Source: Streptomyces paludis (GTDB lineage: Bacteria; Actinomycetota; Actinomycetes; Streptomycetales; Streptomycetaceae). From it: a DNA stretch of 64,000 bases. The position numbers were made by a program, and so were the translations under genes. Below the pieces are notes generated by a model that searched no databases, was not told where the DNA came from, and saw only the letters and a program-made list of their open reading frames with translations. The stretch lies in contig NZ_CP031194.1 of NCBI RefSeq assembly GCF_003344965.1, positions 1,736,001 to 1,800,000 on the forward strand, given 5' to 3'. Positions 1 through 9,249 of the stretch are shown in pieces (the first letter of the stretch is position 1; each line of letters starts with the position of its first letter).

Positions 1-12
1 CGTGCCGTATTC

Positions 13-52
13 AAGTGGGTTGGTGGGCGGGTGCCCGCCCACCAACCCGCTT
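13..52 (-). terminator. Stem-loop terminator after the RNase H/phosphatase gene
   Basis: Positions 13-31 and 34-52 are 19-nt arms that pair except for one G-U position, forming a very strong GC-rich hairpin. It lies 7 bases past the stop codon of the minus-strand gene ending at 59, so it is the likely end of that three-gene operon. Confidence 0.7.
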
Positions 53-58
53 GACCGC

Positions 59-1360
59 TCAGCGCAGTTGTGACGTCTCGTTCAGCAGCCTCAGCGACGC
101 GTTGCCGTCCGCGTAGTACGCCACCACCGACAGCGACGCCGCCGACAGTTCCATCCGGAACAGCGACTCCTGCGGCGCGCCCAGTGCCAGCCGTACCAGC
201 TCCTTCACCGGGGTGACATGCGTGACCAGCAGCACCGTACGGCCCCGGTAGCGCTCCAGCAGCCGGTCGCGGGCCGCCGAGACCCGGCGGCCGACGGTCG
301 CGAAGCTCTCGCCGCCGCCGGTCGGTGCCACATCGGTCGAGGCGAGCCAGGCGGTCAGGTCGTCGGGGTAGCGCTCGCGTACCTCGGCGAAGGACATGCC
401 CTCCCAGGCGCCGAAGTGCGTCTCCCGGAGCCCTTCCTCGACCGTCACCTCCAGGCCGAGCCGCGCCGCGACCGCCCCGGCCGTCTCGCGGCAGCGCCGC
501 AGCGGTGACGAGACGATGTCCTGGATGGTGCCGCGCGCGGCCAGCGACGCGGCGACGGCATCGGCCTGCCTGCGGCCGATCTCCGACAGCTCGGGGTCCG
601 TGCCGCCGCTGCCCGAGAAGCGCTTCGAGGGGGTCAGGGCCGTCTCGCCGTGCCGCAGCAGGACGAAGGTGGTCGGCGCGCCGAGGTCGGCGGACGAGCC
701 CCAGCCGGCCGACTCCGTCTCCGTGCCGCCCACACCCGTCGTGGCTGCCGTGGCTGCCGTGGTCGCCGTCAGCGTCGACGTCACCGGCGCGCGACCGCCC
801 GCCAGCGCCGCCCGCGCCCTCGCCGCGCCGGCCGTCGCGTCGCCGGGCGGGCCGGCCGCAGCCGCGGCAGCCGCCGAGCGCGCCGCGCTCGCGTCCAGCG
901 CCGCCGTGGACGACGACGGCTGCCACTGCTTGCCGCGCTTGCCCGCGTCCATCGCCTCGTTGGCCAGCCGGTCCGCGTGCTTGTTCTTCTCGCGCGGGAT
1001 CCACTCGTACGTGACCTGGCTCGCCGGGAGGATCCGGGCGGCCTCCGCCGCCAGCGGCTTCATGTCCGGGTGCTTGATCTTCCAGCGCCCGGACATCTGC
1101 TCGACCACGAGCTTGGAGTCCATCCGGACATGGACCGGCGCCGCCGGGTCCAGCGCCCGCGCGGCCTTGAGGCCGGCGATCAGGCCCTTGTACTCGGCGA
1201 CGTTGTTCGTGGCGACACCGATGTACTCGGCGGCCTCGGCCAGCGGTTCACCCGTCACCGGGTCGAGGACGACCGCACCGTAACCCGCCGGTCCCGGGTT
1301 GCCCCGGGAGCCGCCGTCGGCCTCGACCACGAACGTGGGCTGGGACGTGGGCATCGGCAT
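59..1360 (-). CDS. Bifunctional RNase H / acid phosphatase
   Basis: 433 aa. The N-terminal third is a type I RNase H domain that cleaves RNA in RNA-DNA hybrids. The acidic active-site set is visible: Asp in VEADGGSRGNPGPAGYGAVV, Glu in NNVAEYKGL, Asp in RMDSKLVVEQM and the late Asp in KHADRLANEAMD. An Ala/Gly/Thr-rich linker (about residues 145-225) leads to a histidine-phosphatase domain with the RHG motif (LLRHGETAL), SPLRRCRETA and a second catalytic His in VTHVTPVKEL. The same fusion is known in mycobacteria as an RNase H/CobC-like protein. It is the last gene of a minus-strand trio with the zinc-ribbon and Nif3-like genes, separated from the former by only 4 bases. An in-frame ATG at 1354 is an alternative start. 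Physiological substrate of the phosphatase half cannot be read from sequence. Confidence 0.93.
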   Translation of the reverse strand: MPMPTSQPTFVVEADGGSRGNPGPAGYGAVVLDPVTGEPLAEAAEYIGVATNNVAEYKGLIAGLKAARALDPAAPVHVRMDSKLVVEQMSGRWKIKHPDMKPLAAEAARILPASQVTYEWIPREKNKHADRLANEAMDAGKRGKQWQPSSSTAALDASAARSAAAAAAAGPPGDATAGAARARAALAGGRAPVTSTLTATTAATAATTGVGGTETESAGWGSSADLGAPTTFVLLRHGETALTPSKRFSGSGGTDPELSEIGRRQADAVAASLAARGTIQDIVSSPLRRCRETAGAVAARLGLEVTVEEGLRETHFGAWEGMSFAEVRERYPDDLTAWLASTDVAPTGGGESFATVGRRVSAARDRLLERYRGRTVLLVTHVTPVKELVRLALGAPQESLFRMELSAASLSVVAYYADGNASLRLLNETSQLR

Positions 1361-1364
1361 CCGC

Positions 1365-2108
1365 TCACAGACCCGAGTCGGCGGTACGGACCAGGATGCG
1401 GTGGCAGTTCTCGCACCGCAGGACCGCGTCGCGCGCGGCGGACCTGACGTCGTTCAGCTCGGTGACGTTCAGCTCCAGCCGGCAGCCCTCGCAACGGCGC
1501 TGGTACAGCCGGGCGGCGCCCACACCGCCTTCCTTGACGCGCAGCTTCTCGTACAGCTTGAGCAGGTCGGCCGGTACGGAATCGGCGACGAGCCCGCGCT
1601 CCTTGGTGACCGTCGCGCTCTCGCCGTCGAAGCCCGCGACGGCGGTGTCGCGGCGCGCCACCGCGTCGTCCGTCTTGGCCTGGACCGCGGAGACACGTTC
1701 CGTCAGCTCGGCCACCCGCTCCTGCGCGGACTCGCGGCGCTCCATGACTTCGAGGACGACGTCCTCCAGGTCGCCCTGGCGCTTGGCGAGGGAGACGATC
1801 TCGCGCTGGAGGTTCTCCAGGTCCTTGGGCGAGCTGACCGCGCCGGAGTCCAGCCGCTGCTGGTCGCGCACGGCGCGCTGACGGACCTGGTCGACGTCCT
1901 GCTCGGCCTTGATCTGCTCGCGTGCGGTGTCGCTCTCCTCGGTCTGCGCGGCGACCAGCAGGTCGCGCAGCTGGGCGAGGTCCTTGGTGAGGGACTCGAT
2001 CTCGGCGTGCTCGGGCAGCGAGGTGCGCTTGTGGTCGAGCTGCGACAGCCGTACGTCGAGGGCCTGGACGTCGAGAAGTCGGATCTGGTCGGCGGGCGCG
2101 GCGTTCAG
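1365..2108 (-). CDS. C4-type zinc-ribbon coiled-coil protein (DUF164 family)
   Basis: 247 aa. Residues about 10-170 are heptad-rich helices (QIRLLDVQALDVRLSQLD onward), expected to form a long antiparallel coiled coil. The C-terminus has two CxxC pairs (CEGC and CENC) that make a zinc ribbon. Such proteins are thought to be nucleic-acid-binding, without a firm biochemical role. No ATG or GTG lies near the conserved N-terminus. The best start is CTG at 2108, which overlaps the TGA of the Nif3-like gene in a CTGA overlap and has AGGAG about 8 bases upstream, so I infer a rare CTG start with translational coupling. The open frame extends further upstream but only as a shadow of the Nif3-like gene. 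Confidence 0.88.
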   Translation of the reverse strand: MNAAPADQIRLLDVQALDVRLSQLDHKRTSLPEHAEIESLTKDLAQLRDLLVAAQTEESDTAREQIKAEQDVDQVRQRAVRDQQRLDSGAVSSPKDLENLQREIVSLAKRQGDLEDVVLEVMERRESAQERVAELTERVSAVQAKTDDAVARRDTAVAGFDGESATVTKERGLVADSVPADLLKLYEKLRVKEGGVGAARLYQRRCEGCRLELNVTELNDVRSAARDAVLRCENCHRILVRTADSGL

Positions 2109-3067
2109 TTGGGGGCTCCTGAGGAGGATGAGGGAGAGGATGAGGACGAAGACGAAGGCGCGTCTGCCGTGGAGTACGTGGCGGACGGAGCGTACGGGAC
2201 CGTCGAAGCCTGGTGCGCCGACCACGGGTCGGTGACCGTCTTGGACACATGGACCCGCAGGTCCCAGCCGTGCCGGTCGGAGACCTCGTCGAGCTGGGCG
2301 GCGGCCTGCTCGCACCAGGGCCACTCGGTGGCCCAGTGCGCGGCGTCGATCAGCCCCAGCGGGGAGTGCTGGGTGGCCTCGGAGACCGGGTGGTGGCGCA
2401 GGTCGGCGGTGACGAACGCGTCCACGCCCGCCGCCCGTACCCGGTCGAAGAGGCTGTCGCCCGAGCCGCCGCTGACCGCGACCGTACGGACCAGGGCGTC
2501 CGGGTCGCCGGCGATCCGCACGCCCTGCGCGGTGGCCGGCAGCCGGTGCGCGACACGGGCGGCGAAGTCGCGGAGGGTGGCCGGGTGGTCGAGTTCGCAG
2601 ATCCGGCCGAGGCCACGCCGTCCGGCCGGATCGGTCGGATCCGGTACGAGGGGGCCGAGGATCCGCAGGTCGAGGGCGCCCGCGAGGGCGTCGGAGACAC
2701 CGGGGTCGGCGGAGTCGGCGTTGGTGTGCGCGACGTGCAGCGCGATGTCGTTCTTGATGAGCGTGTGCACGACACGGCCCTTGAACGTGCCGGCCGCGAC
2801 CGTCGTCGTACCGCGCAGATAGAGCGGATGGTGGGTGACGATCAGCTGGGCGCCGAGCCGCACGGCCTCTTCGGCGATGTCCTGGACAGGGTCGACGGCG
2901 AACAGGACGCGGTTCACCGGGGCGTCGGGGTCGCCGCAGACCGTACCGACGGCATCCCACTGTTCGGCCCGCTCGGGGGGCCAGAGGGCGTCGAGCGCGG
3001 CGAGGACTTCGGACAGCCGGGGCGCGGACGGGACCGGGGACGGGACGGGGGAAGGGACAGGGGGCAC
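2105..3067 (-). CDS. Nif3-like dinuclear metal-centre protein
   Basis: 320 aa. Nif3/YbgI-family proteins are ring-forming hexamers with a two-metal site; they are widely conserved, and roles as a GTP cyclohydrolase-like or regulatory protein have been proposed but not settled. Visible metal-site motifs are VTHHPLYLRG, HTNADSADPG and, near the C-terminus, LGLIDAAHWATEWPW, which supplies the late His and Glu. ADLRHHPVSEA is the conserved inner motif. The first 14 residues are a Pro/Ser/Val repeat (PVPSPVPSPVPS) of low complexity, and the last residues are a Ser-rich run. It starts with GTG and is the first gene of the minus-strand trio. Nif3, zinc-ribbon and RNase H neighbours occur together in other actinobacteria, which supports the calls. 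Confidence 0.9.
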   Translation of the reverse strand: MPPVPSPVPSPVPSAPRLSEVLAALDALWPPERAEQWDAVGTVCGDPDAPVNRVLFAVDPVQDIAEEAVRLGAQLIVTHHPLYLRGTTTVAAGTFKGRVVHTLIKNDIALHVAHTNADSADPGVSDALAGALDLRILGPLVPDPTDPAGRRGLGRICELDHPATLRDFAARVAHRLPATAQGVRIAGDPDALVRTVAVSGGSGDSLFDRVRAAGVDAFVTADLRHHPVSEATQHSPLGLIDAAHWATEWPWCEQAAAQLDEVSDRHGWDLRVHVSKTVTDPWSAHQASTVPYAPSATYSTADAPSSSSSSSPSSSSGAPN

Positions 3068-3365
3068 GCCACAAAGGCTACCTGCCCCCGTGCGGCGCCC
3101 GGTCGGTGTCCTCCCGGCCTTCTTGCCGGCCTCCCGTTCGCCTTGTTGCCCGGTTGTTGCCCGGCCTTCCGTTCACCTTCTTGCCGGGCCTCCTTCTCAG
3201 CCCTCCGGCCGGTCTCCCTTCCACGCTTCCCCGCCCCAGGAAGCACAGCCGCCCCGCACTTTCAGGCGAATCCCGCACCAACCACCCTTATGTGTGAAGA
3301 GGGGTGTCACTTGTTGTTCGGCAGCGAGTACGAAAACTAGCTTCGTCGCCGGAGGTGACAGACCG
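3068..3365. other. Divergent intergenic region with imperfect direct repeats
   Basis: This 298-base gap separates the minus-strand Nif3 operon from the plus-strand gene at 3366. It holds a pyrimidine-rich imperfect direct repeat: CCGTTCGCCTTGTTGCCCGG (3134-3153) and CCGTTCACCTTCTTGCCGGG (3169-3188), offset 35 bases. The stretch 3290-3350 is less GC-rich and probably carries the promoter of the downstream gene, but I cannot assign -35 and -10 boxes with confidence. No ORF in it looks real. Confidence 0.5.
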
Positions 3366-4598
3366 ATGACGGCCTGTGCTACGGAGTTCGCGATCACGGC
3401 GGACGGTGCCTATGCCGCCCGGCTCACCCTGGGCAACCCGGCCAGCCCGGGCATCCCCGTTGCCCCGGGCACCCCGGGATACGGCCTTCCCGGGAACGGT
3501 GACGCGTGGTACCCGGAGCGGTGGACCCTCGGCGGGCCCGAGCCCTACGCCGTATCGCTCCCCCTCGACCAGCCCGAGGAGCCCGAGACCGAGGTGCTGC
3601 CGCTGGCCGACGGGCGGGTGCTGATCAGCCGGCGGGTGGCGGACCGCAACGACTTCTCGCTGCTCTACCCGACGGGGCCGGGCACGGGGCAGGTCCCCAT
3701 GGGGGCCGTCGAGTGCCGGTCGCTGACGATACTGCCGCCCTCGCCCGACGGCCGGTGCGCGTACGCCCTGGTCGTCGGCGAACGGTCCACCACGCTCTGG
3801 CTGGTGGCGGGCGGCGCGTTCGGGCCCGAGTGGATCGCCGAGGTGCCGGGCCGCTGCTCCGGCGGCGTCTGGCTGGACCGTACAGGCCGGATGCTGGCCC
3901 TCGACCGGGAGCGGGACGGCGTGGTCAAGGCCGTCGCCGTGGATCTGGAACGCGGCGGCGAGGTGACGCCGCTCCTCCAGATCACCGACGAGAGCAACGA
4001 CCGGCTGCTGCTCGCGGACGCCGACAGCGGACTGCTGCTGATCCGCTCGGACGCGCCGGGCCACGACCGGCTGGGCTGGGGCGTGCTGGGCAGCCTGCGG
4101 CCGGTGCGGTTCCCCGAGTGCCTGCGGCCCGCGGACTGCGCGGTGACGCCCTTCGCCGTACAGCCGGGGCAGGTGCTGATGCCGGAGAGCTGCGCGGTGG
4201 CGCTGCGGATCGACGGCGCGGCGGGCAGCTGGCTGGGCGTGTGGCGGCCCGCCGACCGGCGGCTGGCGCAACTGCCCGCGCCCCAGGGGTGGCTGGCGGG
4301 GTCCGGGCTGTGGACCCGGGACGGTGTGCTGCGGCTGCCGTACGCGACGGAGGCGGTGCCGTGCGGGATGGCGACGGTGGTCCCGCGGCCCGAACCCGAG
4401 CACGAGTACGAGCCGGACCCGACGCGATTGCCGACGCAGACGCCTTACGCACCCGGGGCCGCGGAATCGGGAGCCGGACGATCACATGACCCGGATCGGG
4501 AACCGGACGCCGCCGCACACACTCCTGTGATGTGCAGGCCGGTGCCCTTGCAGCAGGCTCCACTCACCGGCCGCCTGGACAGCGCCGACAGGCCCTAG
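3366..4598 (+). CDS. Conserved hypothetical protein, propeller-like
   Basis: 410 aa. I do not recognise a named family. The body (residues about 1-340) has repeated short beta-rich segments with WxxxxG and DG turns (for example VWLDRTGRMLALDRE and GLLLIRSDAPGHDRLGWG), compatible with a beta-propeller-like or WD40-like fold. No signal peptide or membrane segment is seen, so it is probably cytosolic. A Pro/Glu-rich linker leads to a short C-terminal motif CRPVPLQQAPLTGRLD. GGAGGTG lies about 9 bases before the ATG at 3366, which decides the start; the frame stays open further upstream but without a comparable ribosome site. It stands alone between the Nif3 operon and the small His-rich gene. 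Confidence 0.75.
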   Translation: MTACATEFAITADGAYAARLTLGNPASPGIPVAPGTPGYGLPGNGDAWYPERWTLGGPEPYAVSLPLDQPEEPETEVLPLADGRVLISRRVADRNDFSLLYPTGPGTGQVPMGAVECRSLTILPPSPDGRCAYALVVGERSTTLWLVAGGAFGPEWIAEVPGRCSGGVWLDRTGRMLALDRERDGVVKAVAVDLERGGEVTPLLQITDESNDRLLLADADSGLLLIRSDAPGHDRLGWGVLGSLRPVRFPECLRPADCAVTPFAVQPGQVLMPESCAVALRIDGAAGSWLGVWRPADRRLAQLPAPQGWLAGSGLWTRDGVLRLPYATEAVPCGMATVVPRPEPEHEYEPDPTRLPTQTPYAPGAAESGAGRSHDPDREPDAAAHTPVMCRPVPLQQAPLTGRLDSADRP

Positions 4599-4650
4599 AA
4601 TCCCGGTCGGGGCCCCACAACCGTACTGACCTGCTCGTTCCGTCAGTACG
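4596..4650 (+). promoter_or_regulatory. Putative -10 box and 9-bp inverted repeat in leader of small gene
   Basis: TAGAAT (4596-4601) overlaps the stop codon of the upstream gene and fits a housekeeping -10 box, though no good -35 is evident. A perfect inverted repeat, CGTACTGAC (4622-4630) and GTCAGTACG (4642-4650) around an 11-nt loop, follows. If transcription starts near 4608 the hairpin sits in a 5' leader of about 155 nt ahead of the gene at 4764. It could be an operator or an RNA element. Confidence 0.35.
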
Positions 4651-4763
4651 TGCGAAGTGGACGGTGCCCGTGCCGCTGTCGGGCGGTACGGGGAAGGCCG
4701 GGCCCCGCGCCACAGCAGAACAGCAAGACAGCACGCAGCGATGACGACGGAGTGACTTCCCAC

Positions 4764-4940
4764 ATGTCCGAAACCCGAACCGACACGACCCAGAGCCATC
4801 CGCAGGGAGCGGTGGCCACGGACCGGGGCGACGTCGACAGCCACGGAAAACACCGAGGTGGCGCGGCACCGACGGAGGACTCCGCGTCCCCCGTCCACGG
4901 TCGCCACCGCCGCCCGGGGGACCGCGACAACGCGGCCTGA
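4764..4940 (+). CDS. Small His/Arg-rich hypothetical protein
   Basis: 58 aa. Hydrophilic, with no membrane segment or signal peptide. Two related motifs, HGKHRGG and VHGRHRRPG, lie in the C-terminal half. I recall similar small HGKHRG/HGRHRRP proteins in other Streptomyces but know no function. The ATG at 4764 has GGAG about 9 bases upstream; a longer frame opens at GTG 4650 but begins inside the leader hairpin and is less likely. The motif pair might bind nucleic acid or metal, which is a guess from composition only. Confidence 0.6.
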   Translation: MSETRTDTTQSHPQGAVATDRGDVDSHGKHRGGAAPTEDSASPVHGRHRRPGDRDNAA

Positions 4941-5085
4941 CGAGATACCGGGACCCCCGGATACCGGACAGGAGAGGCCGTCACGGCGGGCAAGGCAACG
5001 TCGTGGCGGCCTCTCGCCGTATCCGTCTCTCGCCGCGTGGGTCTCTCGCCTCGTCCGCCGCCCCACCCCTGCCTACGCTGGATCC

Positions 5086-5586
5086 GTGACGGAGATGCCG
5101 CGGGACCACAGGCCGGCGAAGTGTGTGCGGGTGCTGCTCGCCGAGGACCGGCGGACGGCGCACGGCGCGCTCGCCCATCTGCTCGGGATGGAGCCGGACA
5201 TCGAGGTCGTCGCCCAAGTGGGTCAGGGGGACATGATCGTCGACGCGGCGCTGGTGGCGCGGCCGGACGTGGCGCTGCTGGATGTCGAACTGCCGGGGCT
5301 GAGCGGGCTGGACGCGGCGGCGCTGCTCCGTACCGAGGTGCCCGACTGCCGGGTGCTGATCCTGACGACGTCCGGACGGTCCGGGTATCTGCGGCGGGCG
5401 ACGGAGGCGGGGGCGGCCGGTTTCCTGGTGAAGGACGGGCCGGTGGCGGAGCTGGCCGGGGCGATCCGCCGGGTGCTGACCGGCGAGACCGTGATCGATC
5501 CGGCGCTGGCCGCCGCCGCGGAACGCGAGCGGGACGCGCTGAACACGGCCGTGGACAGCGCGACCGTCGCCGATCTCGCGGAGTAG
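5086..5586 (+). CDS. DesR/NarL-type response regulator lacking its HTH (truncated)
   Basis: 166 aa. Residues about 10-135 form an intact receiver domain: acidic pocket in VLLAEDRR, phospho-acceptor Asp in VALLDVELPG, conserved Thr in LILTTSG and Lys in FLVKDGP. NarL/DesR-type proteins are normally 200-215 aa with a LuxR-type HTH. Here the reading frame stops at ATVADLAE, just where the HTH should begin. The codons after the stop read LRLTEPAV, resembling the start of the recognition region, then degenerate into Pro/Ala/Val/Glu repeats. The start is GTG 5086; TACGCT (5074-5079) sits 6 bases upstream, so the mRNA is probably leaderless. No histidine kinase lies beside it. It may be a receiver-only protein or a decaying gene. 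Confidence 0.75.
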   Translation: MTEMPRDHRPAKCVRVLLAEDRRTAHGALAHLLGMEPDIEVVAQVGQGDMIVDAALVARPDVALLDVELPGLSGLDAAALLRTEVPDCRVLILTTSGRSGYLRRATEAGAAGFLVKDGPVAELAGAIRRVLTGETVIDPALAAAAERERDALNTAVDSATVADLAE

Positions 5587-5671
5587 CTCCGGCTGACCGA
5601 ACCCGCCGTACCAGCCGTACCGGCCGAACCGACCGAACCGGCCGTACGGGACCGCCTCGCAGCCCCCGCTC

Positions 5672-6379
5672 TCAGGACTCCGCCGACTCCGCCGCCGCGA
5701 GCAGGATTCCCGCCAGCTCGCGCGGCCGGGAGAACATCGGCCAGTGCCCGGTGTCCAGTTCGACCAGCCGCCAGCGCTCGCCCGTCAGCAGTTTTGCCAC
5801 GTCGTCCGTCGGATCCGGGCCGTCGAGCAGGCACTTCACGTACGTCGCGGGGAGCGCGCCGAGCGAGCCGGTCAGCACGGCCGGTTCGGTGAGGGCGGCG
5901 CCGGGGTGCGGGGTCGCGCCGGCCACGATGCGGGCTATCTGCTCGTCGCTGAGCCCCTGGCCGGCGAAGTCGGCGGCGGGCAGGGGTGCCCAGAAGCCGC
6001 CGTTCGCGGCTATGACGGGCTCCAGCACACCGGGCCCCTGCCACCACGCGGAGGCGAACGACTCGCCGTCGGCCGGGACGTTGGAGTCGACGAAGACGAC
6101 CCGGGCCAGCCGGTCCCCGATGCGCTCGGCCGCCTGGCCGACCGGGATGCCCGCGTAGCTGTGCCCGACCAGCACGACATCGCGCAGATCGCGCCGTACC
6201 ACCTCGTCCACGATGTCCTGGACGTGCGTACGCTGCCCGGCAGGCGCGTCCCTCTTCTCGGCCAGGCCGGACAGCGTCAGCGCGTGCGCGCCGTGCCCGG
6301 CCGCGCGCAGCTCCGGCACCACCTCGTCCCACGCCCACGCACCGAGCCACGCCCCCGCCACCATCACGAATTCCGTCAT
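5672..6379 (-). CDS. Alpha/beta hydrolase
   Basis: 235 aa, single-domain alpha/beta hydrolase of the small-esterase type. The nucleophile elbow is GHSYAG (about residue 69), the oxyanion/N-terminal motif is MVAGAWLGAWAWDEV, and the catalytic His is in LDTGHWPMFSRP near the C-terminus. LDGPDPTDDV supplies a candidate catalytic Asp. There is no signal peptide, so it is cytosolic. It lies between the truncated response regulator (opposite strand) and the MFS gene (divergent), giving no pathway context. Substrate unknown; esterases and C-C hydrolases with this GHSYAG elbow act on diverse small molecules. Confidence 0.85.
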   Translation of the reverse strand: MTEFVMVAGAWLGAWAWDEVVPELRAAGHGAHALTLSGLAEKRDAPAGQRTHVQDIVDEVVRRDLRDVVLVGHSYAGIPVGQAAERIGDRLARVVFVDSNVPADGESFASAWWQGPGVLEPVIAANGGFWAPLPAADFAGQGLSDEQIARIVAGATPHPGAALTEPAVLTGSLGALPATYVKCLLDGPDPTDDVAKLLTGERWRLVELDTGHWPMFSRPRELAGILLAAAESAES

Positions 6380-6569
6380 GCCAGCAACGTAGCGCGTGGG
6401 TCTGACAATGACGGAAACAGGAGAACGAGCGGAATAGCTCGGCTCGGCAGCGGGTTGAGCCAGATGGTTTCATAGGGCAACGAATTCGCGTCGGCCCCCG
6501 CCACCCCGACCACCCCACCCATCCCCGCATCCCCGCATCCCCACTCGCCCCACCCGGAGGCCGCACGTA

Positions 6570-8432
6570 ATGCCGCAGACGACGACCGATCAGCTCCCCG
6601 GGACGCTGCCCCCGGATCCGCGGAGCCGCGCCGCCGGGGCCATCGTCCCCGTACTCGCCTTCGCGGGCATCACCGTCGCCGTGATGCAGACCCTGCTCGT
6701 GCCCGTCATCAAGGACCTGCCGGCCCTGCTCCACACGGCGCCCGCGAACGCCACCTGGGTCATGACCGCGACCCTGCTCGCCGGCGCCGTCGCCACCCCG
6801 ATCATGGGGCGGCTCGGCGATCTCTTCGGCAAGCGGCGGCTGCTGCTCGCCAGCCTCGCCGTCATGGTGGTCGGGTCGATTATCTGCGGATTCACCGACA
6901 ACCTGATCATCATGATCATCGGCAGGGCGCTCCAGGGCTTCGCCATGGGCGCGATACCCCTCGGCATCGGCATCATGCGCGACGAGCTGCCGCGCGAGAA
7001 GCTCGGCTCCGCGATGGCGCTGATGAGTTCGTCCATCGGCGTGGGCGGCGGGCTCGCGCTGCCCGTCGCCGGGCTGATCGCCCAGAACACCGACTGGCAC
7101 GCGCTGTTCTTCGGCGCCGCCGCACTCGGTGTGCTGGCGATGGCGCTCACCTACTTCCTCGTGCCCGAGTCGTCCGTACGGGCCGCCGGGACCTTCGACT
7201 GGGCCGGCGCGCTCGGTCTCTCCGCCGGGCTGGTCGCCCTGCTCCTGCCCATCACCAAGGGCGGCGACTGGGGCTGGTCCTCGCCCACCACGCTCGGGCT
7301 GTTCACGCTCGCCGTGGTCATCCTGCTGCTGTGGGGCCTGATGGAGCTGCGCAGCGCCGCCCCGCTGGTCAATCTGCGCACCACCGCCCGGCGCGAGGTG
7401 CTGCTCACCAACCTCGCCTCGATCATGGTCGGTGTCGCCTTCTACGCGATCTCGCTCGTCCTGCCGCAGCTGCTCCAGCTCCCCGAGTCCACGGGCTACG
7501 GCCTCGGCCGGTCCATGGTGGTGGCGGGGCTGTGCGTGGCGCCGCTCGGGCTGACGATGATGTTCACCGCCCCCATCTACGCGCGGATCGCGGCCCGTTA
7601 CGGCCCCAAGTTCTCGCTGATGCTCGGGATGCTGATCATCGGCATCGGGTACGGGGCCGGTCTCGGTCTGATGAGCGAGGTCTGGCAGACGGTCCTCGTC
7701 TCGGTGATCGTGGGCGCGGGCATCGGTCTCGCGTACTCCTCGCTGCCCGCGCTGATCATCGGCGCGGTCGACCCGTCGGAGACGGGCGCGGCCAACGGGC
7801 TGAACACACTGATGCGGTCGATCGGCACCTCGGTGTCGAGCGCGGTCATCGGCATGGTGCTGGCGCACACCTCCATCGTGTCGGGCGGGGTGGCGATGCC
7901 GTCCCTGCACGGCTTCCGGATCTCGTTCGGAATCGCGGCGGGCGCGGTAGCCATCGGTCTGGTCCTGGCGGCGTTCTTGCCGTCGCGTCGCACGGCGAAC
8001 ACGAGCGCCGATGCGGGTGCGGGTGTCTCCGGAACCGCGACCGCCGCCACCATCCCCGTACCCGACCCCGGGCCGTCGCGGACGCTGATCGCCGGGTCGG
8101 GCGGGTTCCACGGGCGGGTACGGGACGCGGACGGTGCGCCGGTCGCGCGCGCGAACGTCACCCTGATCGACCACCGGGGCCGGCAGGCCGGTCTCACCAC
8201 CGCCGACGAGGACGGCCGCTTCGCGCTGCTGCCCCCGAGCGCCGGCGCGTACGTACTGGCGGGCTCGGCGACCGGCCACGCGCCACACGCGTGCCCGGCG
8301 CGGTACGCGGGCGACGGGGTGCCGGTCGAGGTGGATCTGACGCTGCCGGAGCTGGACGCGCCGCAGACGCGGGAGCACAGCAACAGCAGCAGCGGCGGCA
8401 GCAGCAGCAGCAGCGGTACGGTCGCGGGCTGA
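6570..8432 (+). CDS. MFS drug transporter with C-terminal carboxypeptidase-regulatory-like domain
   Basis: 620 aa. Residues about 20-475 carry 14 hydrophobic segments typical of DHA2-family proton-driven drug exporters, with motif A GRLGDLFGKRRLLL after the second segment. Residues about 510-600 form a soluble beta-sandwich resembling the CarboxypepD regulatory-like fold (GFHGRVRDADGAPVARANV, then DEDGRFALLPPSAGAYVL). The tail ends in a Ser/Gly run encoded by AGC repeats (about 8385-8420). GGAGG lies about 9 bases before ATG 6570. The extra domain is absent from classic QacA/EmrB proteins; it could sense a ligand or bind the envelope. Substrate cannot be deduced. Confidence 0.88.
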   Translation: MPQTTTDQLPGTLPPDPRSRAAGAIVPVLAFAGITVAVMQTLLVPVIKDLPALLHTAPANATWVMTATLLAGAVATPIMGRLGDLFGKRRLLLASLAVMVVGSIICGFTDNLIIMIIGRALQGFAMGAIPLGIGIMRDELPREKLGSAMALMSSSIGVGGGLALPVAGLIAQNTDWHALFFGAAALGVLAMALTYFLVPESSVRAAGTFDWAGALGLSAGLVALLLPITKGGDWGWSSPTTLGLFTLAVVILLLWGLMELRSAAPLVNLRTTARREVLLTNLASIMVGVAFYAISLVLPQLLQLPESTGYGLGRSMVVAGLCVAPLGLTMMFTAPIYARIAARYGPKFSLMLGMLIIGIGYGAGLGLMSEVWQTVLVSVIVGAGIGLAYSSLPALIIGAVDPSETGAANGLNTLMRSIGTSVSSAVIGMVLAHTSIVSGGVAMPSLHGFRISFGIAAGAVAIGLVLAAFLPSRRTANTSADAGAGVSGTATAATIPVPDPGPSRTLIAGSGGFHGRVRDADGAPVARANVTLIDHRGRQAGLTTADEDGRFALLPPSAGAYVLAGSATGHAPHACPARYAGDGVPVEVDLTLPELDAPQTREHSNSSSGGSSSSSGTVAG

Positions 8433-8512
8433 CGCAGGCGGAAACACCCCGGCGCCCGCGCCACGCGGGACGTACGGCAGCATGGGCGGGCCCGTCCCGT
8501 ACCAGCGGGTAG

Positions 8513-9226
<714 letters not shown>

Positions 9227-9249
9227 CCCGGCCCACTACCATCGCGACG

